From Hydrogenophaga sp. (lineage in GTDB: Bacteria; Pseudomonadota; Gammaproteobacteria; Burkholderiales; Burkholderiaceae_C): 64,000 bases of DNA. The stretch is from positions 1 through 64,000 of the forward strand of contig NZ_JAHVAB010000084.1 of assembly GCF_019264445.1 (NCBI RefSeq). Reading direction: 5' to 3'. How positions within the stretch are numbered: the stretch's first letter is position 1; each line of letters starts with the position of its first letter. This document shows positions 9,329 to 18,901 of this stretch, one piece after another. The translations under genes and the position numbers were made by a program. The notes under the pieces were generated by a model. That model was not told the origin of the DNA. It searched no databases and saw only the letters and a list, made by a program, of their open reading frames with translations.

Positions 9329-10978
9329 TCAGTTCTTCTTGTCGGACTTGCCGCTGGAGGCCACGCGCGTCTTGCCTGCGCTGTTCGTGGTCTTGGCCTT
9401 GGCTTTGACGGGCTGGCGTGCGCTGGGCGCTGCCTTGCGTGAGGCGGTGACCGTTGTCTTCGAGGACGCTTTGCGGTTGTCGTTTGCCTTGGCCACCGCC
9501 GCGCGCTGGGGCAGCATGAGCGTGATGCTCTGGCCGGGCTTGAGGGCTGCGTTCACGGCCAGCTTGTTCCAGCCGGCCACGCTGACCGGGCTCACGCCGT
9601 AGCGGTTGGCCAGGCGCGTGAGGTTTTCGCCCTTGCGCGCCTTGACGGTGGTGCGCCGCAGGACCACCTCGGGCTGGAAGCTGATCTGCCCGTTGTCGGC
9701 GACGTGCACGGGCACGTCGCTGCTGCGTTTGTCGGAGCGGTGCACCAGCAGGCTGGAGCCGGCTCGCACCTGCATGCGCGGCGGGATGTTGTTGACCGAA
9801 CGCAATTCGGATTCGCTCATGCCGACGCGGGTGGCGGCTTGCGCCACGGTCATGGTGGTGGGCACGACCCAGGCCGTCCAGCTGGCGAGCGGGCCGGTGT
9901 GGTGCTGCAGGTTGCGCTGGAAAATCACCGCGTTGTCCCAGGGCAGCAGCACGTTGGGGGTGCCTGCGGCCATCACCACCGGTTGGCGCAGGGAGGGGTT
10001 GAGCGCGCGGAAGTCTTTTTCGTCGACCTCGGCCAGGCGCGCAATCAGGGCAACGTCCATGTCGCGCTGCAGGGTCACGGTGTCGAAGAACGGGTGGTTG
10101 CCGATGAGCGGCAGCGTGGTGTTGTAGGCCTGTGGCCGCGCCATGATGTTCTTCACCGCCTGGAGCTTGGGCACGTACATGCGCGTCTCCAGCGGCATGT
10201 TCAGGTCGGTGTAGCCGGTGGGTTTGCCTTGGCGCTGGTTGGTGGTGATGGCGCGGTTGACGTTGCCCTGGCCCCAGTTGTAGGCCGCCAGTGCAAGGTG
10301 CCAGTCTCCGAAGCGGCCATAGAGCTGCTGCAGGTAGTCCAGCGCGGCACGGGTCGAGGCGAGCACGTCGCGCCGGTCGTCGCGAAACACGTTCTGCTTC
10401 AAATCGAACGACTCACCCGTCGCGGGCATGAACTGCCACATGCCGGCCGCGCGCGCGCTGGAGACCGCCTGCGGGTTGAATGCGCTTTCGATGAAGGGCA
10501 GCAGGGCGAGCTCCATCGGCATGTTGCGGCGCTCGATCTCCTCAACGATGTGGAAGAGGTAGCGGCTGGAGCGCTCGGTCATGCGCTGCATGTAGTCGGG
10601 CCGCGTGGCGTACCACTGCTCGCGGTCGCGCACCAGGTCGCCCTCGAGGTCGGGCATGGCGAAGCCCCGGCGGATGCGATCCCACAGGTCGGCGGGGGCG
10701 GCCAGGGTGACGACGCCGGGCAGGTTGGTGTCGGCCGTGCCGATGGTGCTCAGGGGCGTGTCGTTTGGCAGCCGGTAGGACGGCAGGCGGGGCGCCGGCG
10801 CGGCAGGCGACGCGGGGGCGGTGCCGGCGCTTGGGGTCGGTGCGCTGCTGGCGCTGTCAGGTGGCAGGGCGGTGGTGGCGCAACCGGTGACCAGCAGGGT
10901 CAGGGTGGTGAGGGCGGTGGTCAGCCAACGGCGGCTGAGCAGGGACACAGAGCGGGCAGGGGATGAGGCAAGGGTCAT
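9329..10978 (-). CDS. mltD: Membrane-bound lytic murein transglycosylase D with LysM domains
   Basis: 549 residues. The N-terminus is a lipoprotein signal with lipobox LLVTGC (Cys33), so the enzyme is probably outer-membrane anchored. The lytic transglycosylase (SLT) domain has FIESAFNP with the catalytic Glu, GMWQFMPATG and LALAAYNWGQGNVNRAI. Two C-terminal LysM-like peptidoglycan-binding modules follow (TVAQAATRVGMSESELRSVN and ARKGENLTRLANRYGVSPVS), then a Lys/Ala/Ser-rich basic tail of about 60 residues. The start at 10978 overlaps the gloB stop by four bases (ATGA). An alternative ATG at 10996 would add MEKRLP. Confidence 0.93.
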   Translation of the reverse strand: MTLASSPARSVSLLSRRWLTTALTTLTLLVTGCATTALPPDSASSAPTPSAGTAPASPAAPAPRLPSYRLPNDTPLSTIGTADTNLPGVVTLAAPADLWDRIRRGFAMPDLEGDLVRDREQWYATRPDYMQRMTERSSRYLFHIVEEIERRNMPMELALLPFIESAFNPQAVSSARAAGMWQFMPATGESFDLKQNVFRDDRRDVLASTRAALDYLQQLYGRFGDWHLALAAYNWGQGNVNRAITTNQRQGKPTGYTDLNMPLETRMYVPKLQAVKNIMARPQAYNTTLPLIGNHPFFDTVTLQRDMDVALIARLAEVDEKDFRALNPSLRQPVVMAAGTPNVLLPWDNAVIFQRNLQHHTGPLASWTAWVVPTTMTVAQAATRVGMSESELRSVNNIPPRMQVRAGSSLLVHRSDKRSSDVPVHVADNGQISFQPEVVLRRTTVKARKGENLTRLANRYGVSPVSVAGWNKLAVNAALKPGQSITLMLPQRAAVAKANDNRKASSKTTVTASRKAAPSARQPVKAKAKTTNSAGKTRVASSGKSDKKN

Positions 10979-11748
10979 CGGAAGACGTTTTTCCATTCGC
11001 GAAGCGTGGCGAAGACCGACACGGCATCGAAGGGGGTGCCCGGCGCGTGCGCCTGGGCGGACCGCACGACGGCGGCTTCGCCGGTGCGCAGAAATGGGTT
11101 GATCTGTTTCTCCAGCCCGATGGAGCTGGGCAGCGTGGGAAAGTTCTGGGCGCGCTGCGCCTCGCAGCGGGCGTTGTAAGCGGCGAGCTCGGTGTTGCCA
11201 GGCTCCACCGCCAGTGCGAACTTCAGGTTGGACAAGGTGTACTCGTGCGTGCAGCACACACGGGTGTCGGCCGGCAGGGCGGCCAGCCGCGTGAGCGAAT
11301 CCAGCATCTGTGCGGGCGTGCCTTCGAACAGGCGACCGCATCCGCCCGAAAAGAGCGTGTCACCGCAGAACAGCAGCGGCGCGCCGTCCATGGCCGGTGT
11401 GTAGTAGGCAATATGGCCCGCGGTGTGGCCTGGCACTTCCATGACCTCGAACCGCAGGCCAAGCGCCTCAACGCTTTCATCGGCACCCACGCGCTGCAGC
11501 GGCTCGGGCATGGGCTCGTAGGCGGGGCCGATCACGCGCGCACCGGTGGCCTCGCGCAGCTGCGCCACACCGCCGGTGTGGTCGGCGTGGTGGTGGGTGA
11601 TGAGGATGGTGTCCAGGCGCAGGCCCCGTTGCTCAAGCCAGCGGGCCACGCCTTCAGACTCGCCAGGATCGACCACCAGGGCCCGTTGGCCATCGTGCAG
11701 GGCCCAGATGTAGTTGTCGCTGAAGGCGGGGATCGGGATGAGTTGCAT
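10975..11748 (-). CDS. gloB: Hydroxyacylglutathione hydrolase (glyoxalase II)
   Basis: 257 residues, the normal length. It hydrolyses S-lactoylglutathione to lactate and glutathione in methylglyoxal detoxification. The metallo-beta-lactamase motif THHHADHTGG (residues ~51-60) supplies the two-metal site, with VPGHTAGH and LFCGDTLFSGGCGR further on and the CTHEYT segment near residue 170. It begins MQLIPIPAFSDNYIW, typical of GloB. It is transcribed with mltD (ATGA overlap) and is divergent from the methyltransferase gene, the same neighbourhood as in E. coli. Confidence 0.96.
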   Translation of the reverse strand: MQLIPIPAFSDNYIWALHDGQRALVVDPGESEGVARWLEQRGLRLDTILITHHHADHTGGVAQLREATGARVIGPAYEPMPEPLQRVGADESVEALGLRFEVMEVPGHTAGHIAYYTPAMDGAPLLFCGDTLFSGGCGRLFEGTPAQMLDSLTRLAALPADTRVCCTHEYTLSNLKFALAVEPGNTELAAYNARCEAQRAQNFPTLPSSIGLEKQINPFLRTGEAAVVRSAQAHAPGTPFDAVSVFATLREWKNVFR

Positions 11749-11850
11749 GGGGTGTTTTCCGGGGCAGGGCGTGTAGAGTGCGGGCTGGCCTTCCCGGGGG
11801 TTTGCAGTGTCGCAGACTTCCCTTCGGAGCTGGCACCGCCCCCACTGCAC

Positions 11851-12639
11851 ATGAGCGAAAAAATTATAGGGTTGACCGAGTGGTTCGCGACCGCGCCAGG
11901 CCAGTACCTGCTGGCGTGGGAGCAGGCGCAGTTCGACCTCGCCGTGGCCGACCTGTTTGGCTACAACGCGATGCAGCTGGGGCTGCCCGAGCTCGACGCC
12001 CTTCAGGCCAACCGCATGCCGCACCGCTGGCTCGCGTTGCCGGAAGTGCTGCCGACCCCAGCCCACCACGGGGCGGCGCCGGCGCCGCGCTTGGCGCTCA
12101 TCACCGACGCGGCCGCGCTGCCGTTTCCGCCCGCCAGTCTGGACCTGGTGGTGCTGCCCCACACGTTGGAACTCAGTGCCGATCCACACCATGTGCTGCG
12201 GGAGGTCGAGCGGGTGCTCGTGCCTGAAGGACGGGTGGTGATCTCCGGCTTCAATCCCACCAGCCTGTGGGGCCTGCGCCAGGCGCGGGGCCGACTGTGC
12301 GGACGGCTGGGCATTCGGGCGTTTGGCGCCTCCAGCCTGTATCTGCCCGAAGCGGGGGATTTCATCGGCTCGTGGCGCATGCGCGACTGGCTGAGGCTGC
12401 TCAGCTTTGAAGTAGAGTCGGACCGCTTTGGCTGCTACCGCCCTGCGATGCGCACCGAAGCCTGGCTGCAGCGCTACGCGTGGCTGGACCGCGCCGGTGC
12501 GCGCTGGTGGCCGATTTTCGGCGCCGTGTATTTCGTGGTGGCGGTCAAGCGGGTGCGCGGCATGCGTTTGCTGGGCCCCGCGTGGAAACCACGGCGTGCC
12601 ACGTCGGCAGCGCCGGTCTCGGTTGCCAACCGGCACTGA
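11851..12639 (+). CDS. Class I SAM-dependent methyltransferase (YafS-like)
   Basis: 262 residues. The start MSEKIIGLTEWFATAPGQYLLAWE at 11851 is chosen because upstream frame sequence overlaps gloB. The core ITDAAALPFPPASLDLVVLPHTLELSADPHHVLREVERVLVPEGRVVISGFNP is the methyltransferase-11 type post-I/motif II-III region. The classic glycine-rich SAM loop is weak, as in other members placed between gloB and rnhA (E. coli yafS). The substrate is unknown. It lies 39 bases before rnhA on the same strand. Confidence 0.85.
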   Translation: MSEKIIGLTEWFATAPGQYLLAWEQAQFDLAVADLFGYNAMQLGLPELDALQANRMPHRWLALPEVLPTPAHHGAAPAPRLALITDAAALPFPPASLDLVVLPHTLELSADPHHVLREVERVLVPEGRVVISGFNPTSLWGLRQARGRLCGRLGIRAFGASSLYLPEAGDFIGSWRMRDWLRLLSFEVESDRFGCYRPAMRTEAWLQRYAWLDRAGARWWPIFGAVYFVVAVKRVRGMRLLGPAWKPRRATSAAPVSVANRH

Positions 12640-12678
12640 TGCCGCCACCGAACCATTTTTCTTTCAGGAGTTTCGTTT

Positions 12679-13113
12679 TTGAACCATGTGGTGATCTACA
12701 CCGACGGTGCCTGCAAGGGCAACCCAGGACCCGGTGGCTGGGGCGTGTTTCTCCGTTCGGAGGGCTTCGAAAAAGAACTGTGGGGCGGTGAGCGTGAGAC
12801 CACCAACAACCGCATGGAACTCACGGCGGTGATCGAGGCACTGACTGCCCTCAAGCGGCCTTGCCGCGTGTCCCTGTTTCTGGACAGCGAGTACGTGCGC
12901 AAGGGCATCACCGAGTGGATTCATGGCTGGAAGCGCAAGGGGTGGGTGACGGCCGCCAAACAGCCGGTGAAAAACGCCGACCTCTGGCAACGACTCGATG
13001 CGCTGGTGCACGGCGGCGTGCACCAGATCGAGTGGCACTGGGTCAAGGGCCACGCGGGCGACCCCGGCAACGAGCGCGCCGACGCGCTGGCGAACCGCGG
13101 CGTGCCGGGCTGA
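12679..13113 (+). CDS. rnhA: Ribonuclease HI
   Basis: 144 residues. It cleaves the RNA strand of RNA:DNA hybrids. The acidic active site is visible: D in [16 protein letters not shown] (D8), E in [13 protein letters not shown] (E46), D in LFLDSEYV and D in the C-terminal [10 protein letters not shown]. The start is a TTG at 12679, with an AGGAG ribosome site at 12666-12670, eight bases before; no ATG fits. In E. coli and many proteobacteria dnaQ follows rnhA, but here an efflux operon does. Confidence 0.97.
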   Translation: MNHVVIYTDGACKGNPGPGGWGVFLRSEGFEKELWGGERETTNNRMELTAVIEALTALKRPCRVSLFLDSEYVRKGITEWIHGWKRKGWVTAAKQPVKNADLWQRLDALVHGGVHQIEWHWVKGHAGDPGNERADALANRGVPG

Positions 13114-13243
13114 CGCGCAGCCACCCCTGAGCCCACTCGGGCAGGCCGCTCCGGCCTCGCGGTGAAGAACGTCCACTGCTACATTTCGTTGCATCAAACG
13201 GTCCCTTGCCGCTGCATGGGGCGTGAAATCCTTTCCCGGGGCA

Positions 13244-14428
13244 ATGAAATCCATGGCGAACAAAGCGCTTTACGTGGTGGTGGCCGTTGTCGGCATCGGT
13301 GCGGCCTCCGGCGCTGCGTGGTGGTTTCAGCAGGGCGGTGCGAAGGCGCCTTCGACGACGGCGACCACGGCAGCCCCTGGCGCTGGTCCTGCAGCGCCGG
13401 GCAGAGGCGGGACGCCTGGTGTGGAGGTGGTCCGCGTCAAGACCCTGAAACTGCAGGACGACGCGCAGGCGGTGGGCACCTTGCGTTCAAGGCAGAGCGT
13501 CACGCTCAAGCCGGAAGTGAGCGCGCGGGTTTCCCGCATCGCCTTTGCCGACGGCGCACAGGTCAAGGCCGGGCAACTGCTGGTGCAGCTGGACGACACG
13601 CTGCAGCGCGCCGAGCTCAGCCAGGCACAGGCCCAACTGTCCATTGCCCGCGCCAACCTCAAGCGCAACCAGGAGCTGGTGGCGCAAAACTTCGTGGCGC
13701 AGCGAGTGGTGGACGAGAGCCAGGCCAACCTGCAGGTGGCCGAAGCGCAGGTGGCGCTGGCCGATGCGCGCCTGCAGCGCATGCGCATCACCGCCCCTTT
13801 TGCCGGCACGCTGGGGCTGCGCAGCATCAACCTCGGCCAATATGTGGCGGTCGGTGACGGTCTGGTGAACCTGGAAGACACCTCGGTGCTCACGGTGGAC
13901 TTTCGCCTGCCTGAGCGCTACCAGACGCGCCTGGCGCCGGGGCAGCCGGTGCAGGTGCAGCTCGATGCGCTGCCTGGTCGCACATTCGAGGCCAAGGTGC
14001 TGGCCGTGGACCCGCTGCTGGATGCCAACGGTCGCTCGATCTCGGTGCGCGCGGTGATGCCGCCCACGCCAGGCAATGTGTTGCGTCCGGGCATGTTTGC
14101 CCGCGTGCTGACCATCTTCTCCGTCGACGACGCGGCACTGGTGGTGCCCGAAGAGGCGCTGGTTCCGCAGGGCGGCAAACAGTTCGTGTTCAGGCTGCAG
14201 GCGCAGGGTGAAGGCGATGCGCGCAAGCTGCTGTCGCAGCGCGTGGAGGTGGAGCTGGGCGTGCGGCGGGGGGCCGAGGTGCAGATCGTCAAGGGGCTCG
14301 CGCTGGACGACACGGTGGTGGTCGCCGGCCAGCAGCGGCTGCAGCGCGACGGCACGGCCGTGCGCGTGCTCGACATGAGCCGCCCGGCGCCAGGCGCACC
14401 GGCTGCGCCCACCCGCACCGGCGGTTGA
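13244..14428 (+). CDS. RND efflux periplasmic adaptor subunit
   Basis: 394 residues from the ATG at 13244 (alternatives: GTG 13223, ATG 13253). An N-terminal membrane anchor (YVVVAVVGIGAASGAAWWF) and a Gly/Ala/Pro stretch precede the lipoyl/hairpin region: SVTLKPEVSARVSRIAFADGAQVKAGQLLVQLDD, a coiled-coil hairpin (ELSQAQAQLSIARANLKRNQELVAQNFV), then RITAPFAGTLGLRSINLGQYV and the beta-barrel/membrane-proximal domains. This is the membrane-fusion protein that links an RND pump to an outer membrane channel. It is followed by its permease after 33 bases. No channel gene is in the operon. Confidence 0.92.
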   Translation: MKSMANKALYVVVAVVGIGAASGAAWWFQQGGAKAPSTTATTAAPGAGPAAPGRGGTPGVEVVRVKTLKLQDDAQAVGTLRSRQSVTLKPEVSARVSRIAFADGAQVKAGQLLVQLDDTLQRAELSQAQAQLSIARANLKRNQELVAQNFVAQRVVDESQANLQVAEAQVALADARLQRMRITAPFAGTLGLRSINLGQYVAVGDGLVNLEDTSVLTVDFRLPERYQTRLAPGQPVQVQLDALPGRTFEAKVLAVDPLLDANGRSISVRAVMPPTPGNVLRPGMFARVLTIFSVDDAALVVPEEALVPQGGKQFVFRLQAQGEGDARKLLSQRVEVELGVRRGAEVQIVKGLALDDTVVVAGQQRLQRDGTAVRVLDMSRPAPGAPAAPTRTGG

Positions 14429-14461
14429 GCCGCACCCCGCACGCCACCCGGAGTTCCCGCC

Positions 14462-17400
14462 ATGCAATTGCCTGAAATCTCGATTCGCCGTCCGGTGTTT
14501 GCCACCGTCCTGTCGCTGCTGATCCTGCTGGTCGGGCTGGTGTCGTTCAACGGCCTGACGGTGCGCGAGTACCCGAAGATCGACGAGCCCACCGTCACGG
14601 TCACCACCACCTTCGGCGGGGCCTCCAGCGAGGTGATCGAGTCCCAGGTCACGAAGATCCTCGAAGACTCGCTGGCCGGCATCGAGGGGGTGGACGTGAT
14701 CACCTCCATCAGCCGCGCGGAGCAGAGCCAGATCACTGTGCGCTTCAAGCTCGAGCGCGATCCCGACTCCGCCGCTGCCGATGTGCGCGACAAGGTCAGC
14801 CGTGTGCGCCAGCGGCTGCCGCAGGGGATTGACGAGCCCGTGATCGCCAAGGTGGAGGCCGATGCGCAGCCGGTGGTGTTCCTGGCCATGATCTCGGAGA
14901 CCCACACGGCGCTGCAACTCAGCGATTTCGCCAACCGGCTGGCCAAGCCGCAGCTGCAAACCGCGCCGGGCGCCGCCGATGTGCGCGTGTTCGGCGAACG
15001 CAAGTACGCCATGCGCGTCTGGCTCGATCCCGACCGCCTGGCCGCCTACCGCCTGACCGTGCAGGATGTGGAAGACGCGGTGCGCCGCTCCAACCTCGAG
15101 GTGCCAGCCGGGCGCATCGAAAGCACGCTGCGCGAGTTCAACGTGACCGCTGCGACCGACCTGCGCACACCGGCACAGTTCGCCGACATTGCGCTGCGCA
15201 ACGTGAACGGGCAGACGGTCCGCCTGGGCGATGTGGCCCGCGTGGCCGAGGCGGCACAGGATGAGCGCACGTTCATCCGCCTCAATGGCCGCGAAGGCGT
15301 GGCGCTGGGCGTGATCCGCCAGGCCACGGCCAACCCGCTGGAGCTGTCTGCCGCCGTGCGCGCCATGCTGCCCAAGATCACCAGTGACCTGCCACCCGGC
15401 GTGACGCTGGAGGTGGCCAACGACAACTCGGTGTTCATCGACCGCTCCATCAAGGCCGTGTACACCACGATCGCGGAAGCCGTGGTGCTGGTCGCGCTGG
15501 TGATCTTCGTGTTTCTGCGCACGCTGCGCGCGTCCATCATTCCGCTGGTCACCATCCCGGTGAGCCTGATTGGCGCCTTCGCGCTCATGGCGCTGTTTGG
15601 TTTCTCGATCAACACGCTGACGCTGCTGGCGCTGGTGTTGGCCATCGGGCTGGTGGTGGACGATTCCATCGTGGTGCTGGAGAACATCTACCGCCACATC
15701 GAAGAGGGCCTCAAACCGTTCGATGCCGCCATCAAGGGTGCGCGCGAAATCGGTTTTGCGGTGGTCGCCATGACGCTCACGCTGGCGGCCGTGTACGCGC
15801 CACTGGCGTTCACCCCCGGGCGCACCGGGCGCCTGTTTGCCGAGTTCGCGCTGGCGCTGGCCGGTGCGGTGGTGGTCTCGGGCTTCGTGGCGCTCACGCT
15901 GTCGCCCATGATGTGTTCCAAGCTGCTGCGGCACAACCCGAAGCCTTCGCGCTTTGACCGCGGCATGGAGCGTGTGCTCAACGGCATCACGCGGGGCTAC
16001 AGCCGCGTGCTGGCCGCTTCCCTGCGGGTGCGCTGGCTGGTGGTGGCCGTCATGGTCGCCAGCGCGGCCGGCAGCTGGCTGCTGCTGCAAAACACGCGGC
16101 AGGAACTCGCGCCCATCGAAGACCGGGGGGTCATCCTGGCGTCCATCAACGGGCCCGACGGCGCCACGCTCAGCTACACCCGCCGCTACTCCGACGCCAT
16201 CGAACGCCTGGGCGCGGAATACCCCGAGTTCAACACCATCTTCAGCAACGTGGGCAACCCGTCGGTGGCGCAGGGCAGTGTGTTTCTTCGGGCCAAACCG
16301 TGGGAAGAGCGCACGCGCACGACGCAGGAAATCGCCCGCGAACTCGGCCCCCGCATGGCGGCGCTGCCGGGCGTCAGCGCCTTTGCGATCACGCCACCGT
16401 CGCTGGGGCAAGGCTTTCGCGAGCGGCCGATCAACTACGTGATCGTGACCTCGGACTCCTACGAAAACCTCTCCGCCACCGTGCGCAAGTTCCAGGACGA
16501 GCTGGCGAAGAACCCCAAGTTCGTGCAGGTCGATACCGACCTGCGGCTGAACAAACCCGAGATCCGCATGGACGTGGACCGCGAGCGCGCGGCCGACATG
16601 GGCGTGAACGTGGACGCCATCGCCCGCACGGTGGAGACCATGCTGGGCGGGCGCACCGTGACGCGCTACAAGCGCAACGGCGAGCAGTACGACGTGGTGG
16701 TGCAGACGGTGTCGGTCAACCGCAGCACGCCCGACGACATCGACCGCCTCTTCGTGCGCGGACGTGGCGACGCCATGATTCCGCTGGCCGCGCTGGTCAA
16801 GACGCGCGAGGTGGTGGTGCCGCGCGAGCTCAACCACTTCGGCCAGCGCCGCAGTGCCTCCATCACCGCCAACCTGGCGCCGGACTACGCGCTGGGCGAG
16901 GCGCTGCAGTTTCTGGACAAGACGGCGCGCGAGATTCTGCCGCCGGGGTACACGACCGACCTCAACGGCCAGAGCCGCGAGTTCCGCAGCTCGTCGGGTT
17001 CGCTGGCCATTGTGTTCGTGCTCTCGCTGCTGTTCATCTTCCTGGTGCTGGCGGCGCAGTTCGAGAGCTTTGTCGACCCGCTCATCATCATGCTCAGCGT
17101 GCCGCTGTCCATGTTGGGCGCCTTGCTGGCGCTCAGGTTCACCGGGGGCACGCTCAATGTGTTCAGCCAGATCGGGCTGATCACGCTGGTCGGGCTGATC
17201 ACGAAGCACGGCATCCTGATCGTGGAATTTGCCAACCAGATGCGCGAGCAGGGTATGGACAAACTGGCCGCCGCCCAGCAGGCCGCTGCGCTGCGGCTGC
17301 GCCCCATCCTCATGACCACCGGCGCCATGGTGCTGGGCGCGATCCCGCTGGCGCTGGCGTCGGGGGCCGGGGCGGAAAGCCGCCAGCAGATCGGCTGGGT

Positions 17401-17536
17401 GATCGTGGGCGGCATGAGCCTGGGCACGCTGCTCACCTTGTTCGTGGTGCCCACGATGTACACGCTGCTCTCGTGCATGAAGACGCACCAGCCAGAGCCT
17501 GCCCCAGCGGTGCACGATGTGGCGGCCGCCAAGTAG
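14462..17536 (+). CDS. RND efflux transporter permease (AcrB/MexB-like)
   Basis: 1024 residues, standard for a hydrophobe/amphiphile RND pump. The first transmembrane helix is in ISIRRPVFATVLSLLILLVGLVSF. The proton-relay helix LALVLAIGLVVDDSIVVLENIYRHIEEG has the paired aspartates of transmembrane helix 4. The GLITKHGILIVEFANQMRE helix carries the conserved Lys of helix 10, and there is a second-half repeat (SLAIVFVLSLLFIFLVLAAQFESFVDPLIIM). Two large periplasmic loops are present. With the adaptor it would export drugs or toxic compounds across the inner membrane; the substrate cannot be told from sequence. A strong palindromic terminator follows. Confidence 0.95.
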   Translation: MQLPEISIRRPVFATVLSLLILLVGLVSFNGLTVREYPKIDEPTVTVTTTFGGASSEVIESQVTKILEDSLAGIEGVDVITSISRAEQSQITVRFKLERDPDSAAADVRDKVSRVRQRLPQGIDEPVIAKVEADAQPVVFLAMISETHTALQLSDFANRLAKPQLQTAPGAADVRVFGERKYAMRVWLDPDRLAAYRLTVQDVEDAVRRSNLEVPAGRIESTLREFNVTAATDLRTPAQFADIALRNVNGQTVRLGDVARVAEAAQDERTFIRLNGREGVALGVIRQATANPLELSAAVRAMLPKITSDLPPGVTLEVANDNSVFIDRSIKAVYTTIAEAVVLVALVIFVFLRTLRASIIPLVTIPVSLIGAFALMALFGFSINTLTLLALVLAIGLVVDDSIVVLENIYRHIEEGLKPFDAAIKGAREIGFAVVAMTLTLAAVYAPLAFTPGRTGRLFAEFALALAGAVVVSGFVALTLSPMMCSKLLRHNPKPSRFDRGMERVLNGITRGYSRVLAASLRVRWLVVAVMVASAAGSWLLLQNTRQELAPIEDRGVILASINGPDGATLSYTRRYSDAIERLGAEYPEFNTIFSNVGNPSVAQGSVFLRAKPWEERTRTTQEIARELGPRMAALPGVSAFAITPPSLGQGFRERPINYVIVTSDSYENLSATVRKFQDELAKNPKFVQVDTDLRLNKPEIRMDVDRERAADMGVNVDAIARTVETMLGGRTVTRYKRNGEQYDVVVQTVSVNRSTPDDIDRLFVRGRGDAMIPLAALVKTREVVVPRELNHFGQRRSASITANLAPDYALGEALQFLDKTAREILPPGYTTDLNGQSREFRSSSGSLAIVFVLSLLFIFLVLAAQFESFVDPLIIMLSVPLSMLGALLALRFTGGTLNVFSQIGLITLVGLITKHGILIVEFANQMREQGMDKLAAAQQAAALRLRPILMTTGAMVLGAIPLALASGAGAESRQQIGWVIVGGMSLGTLLTLFVVPTMYTLLSCMKTHQPEPAPAVHDVAAAK

Positions 17537-17554
17537 GGCCTGCACCTCGGCCAC

Positions 17555-17584
17555 AAAAAAGCCACGGCATGCCGTGGCTTTTTT
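17555..17584. terminator. Bidirectional rho-independent terminator
   Basis: A near-perfect palindrome GCCACGGC-AT-GCCGTGGC (17561-17578) is flanked by six A residues on the left and six T residues on the right. It can therefore end both the RND permease transcript (plus) and the moeA transcript (minus, stop at 17604). Confidence 0.93.
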
Positions 17585-17603
17585 CTGGGTGTGTGCCGCT
17601 GGG

Positions 17604-18881
17604 TCAGACCACGCCGTCGAACATCATCACGTCCACCGCGTCACCCACCGCCACGCTGCCCTGGCCGTGGTGCAGCACGATCAGGCCGTTGGCCTCCACC
17701 ATCGAACGCAGCACGCCCGAACCCTGGTTGCCGGTGGTGCGCACCGAGAGCGAACCATCGGGCTCGCGCTGCACGATGCCGCGCTGGTACTCGGTTCTGC
17801 CCGGCTTCTTGCGCAGGGCTTCGGCGCTGCGCGCCTGCAGCAGCACGGGCGGGCGGGCGGTGCCGCCCATGAGGCGCTGCAGGGCAGGGCGAACGAACGC
17901 GAGGAAGGTCACCATGACCGCCACGGGATTGCCGGGCAGGCCAAAGAGCAGGGCGCTCTTGCCCGCTTCGGTGATGCGGCCGACCGCCATGGGGCGCCCG
18001 GGTCGCATGGCCACGCGCCAGAAAGCCACGTCGCCCAGCTGCTTCATCATGGCCTTGGTGTGGTCGGCCTCGCCCATGCTCACGCCACCGCTGGTGATGA
18101 TGGCGTCGGCCTGCGCAGCGGCCTGGCGAAAAGCCGCCTCCAGCCGGGCGGGCTCGTCGGGCACCACGCCCATGTCGATCACATCCACTCCCAGGCGCGT
18201 GAGCAGGCCGAACACGGTGTAGCGGTTGCTGTCGTACACGGCGCCTTCGCGCGGGGCCTCGCCCAGGCTCAGGATCTCGTCGCCGGTGGAGAAATACGCC
18301 ACGCGAATGCGCCGAAACACCTGCACGCCGGGCAGTCCGAGGCTGGCGATCAGGCCGAGTGCGGCGGGGCCCAGTGTCTGGCCGCGGGCCAGCGCAGGCT
18401 GGCCGGCCATCAGGTCTTCGCCCAGCAGGCGGCGGTTGTCGCCCGAGCTCACCACACCGTGTGGCACCACGATGTGATCGCCCTCGGTCTTCACGAACTC
18501 CAGCGGCACCACGGTGTCCAGCCCGGCGGGCATGATGGCGCCGGTCATGATCTTCAGGCACTCGCCCGGGCCCACCGGGCTCGCCCAGGCCTTGCCCGCA
18601 AATGCGGTGCCCACCACGCGCAAGCTCAACGGTTCGTTGGCGCGCAGGGCGGCGCTGTCGAAGGCGAAGCCGTCCATGGCCGAGTTGTCGTGTGGCGGCA
18701 CGCTGATGGGCGAGACCACGTCTGCGGCGAGCACCCGCCCCAGGGCGTCGAACACGGGCCGCGTTTCGGTCTCGCCGACGGGTTCCACCAGGCGCGCAAG
18801 AAAGTCGTTGACGCGTTCGGCGCTGATGGCCTGAGGGTCGTAGCCCTGCAATTCGGCCGCGATCTGCTCGATGGTTTTCAT
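17604..18881 (-). CDS. moeA: Molybdopterin molybdenumtransferase MoeA
   Basis: 425 residues from the ATG at 18881; a TTG six bases earlier gives MPMKTIEQ but ATG is preferred. MoeA inserts molybdate into adenylylated molybdopterin. Visible are the VPPHDNSAMDGFAFD segment with the catalytic Asp region, the IMTGAIMPAGLDTVVPLE block, and the MoCF-binding domain ITSGGVSMGEADHTK and LFGLPGNPVAVMVTF. It is the last gene of a moaA-mobA-moeA minus-strand operon, 20 bases after mobA. Confidence 0.95.
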   Translation of the reverse strand: MKTIEQIAAELQGYDPQAISAERVNDFLARLVEPVGETETRPVFDALGRVLAADVVSPISVPPHDNSAMDGFAFDSAALRANEPLSLRVVGTAFAGKAWASPVGPGECLKIMTGAIMPAGLDTVVPLEFVKTEGDHIVVPHGVVSSGDNRRLLGEDLMAGQPALARGQTLGPAALGLIASLGLPGVQVFRRIRVAYFSTGDEILSLGEAPREGAVYDSNRYTVFGLLTRLGVDVIDMGVVPDEPARLEAAFRQAAAQADAIITSGGVSMGEADHTKAMMKQLGDVAFWRVAMRPGRPMAVGRITEAGKSALLFGLPGNPVAVMVTFLAFVRPALQRLMGGTARPPVLLQARSAEALRKKPGRTEYQRGIVQREPDGSLSVRTTGNQGSGVLRSMVEANGLIVLHHGQGSVAVGDAVDVMMFDGVV

Positions 18882-18901
18882 GGGCAAACAGGGCCGGGCG
18901 C

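Noticed and set aside
9704-10966. 420-codon plus-strand frame opposite mltD
   Set aside because: Gly/Val/His-rich antisense shadow; mltD has lipobox, SLT and LysM motifs on the other strand.
13487-17554. 1355-codon minus-strand open frame opposite the RND efflux operon
   Set aside because: A mirror artefact of high-GC codon use. It has no recognisable motif and overlaps two well-supported genes throughout.
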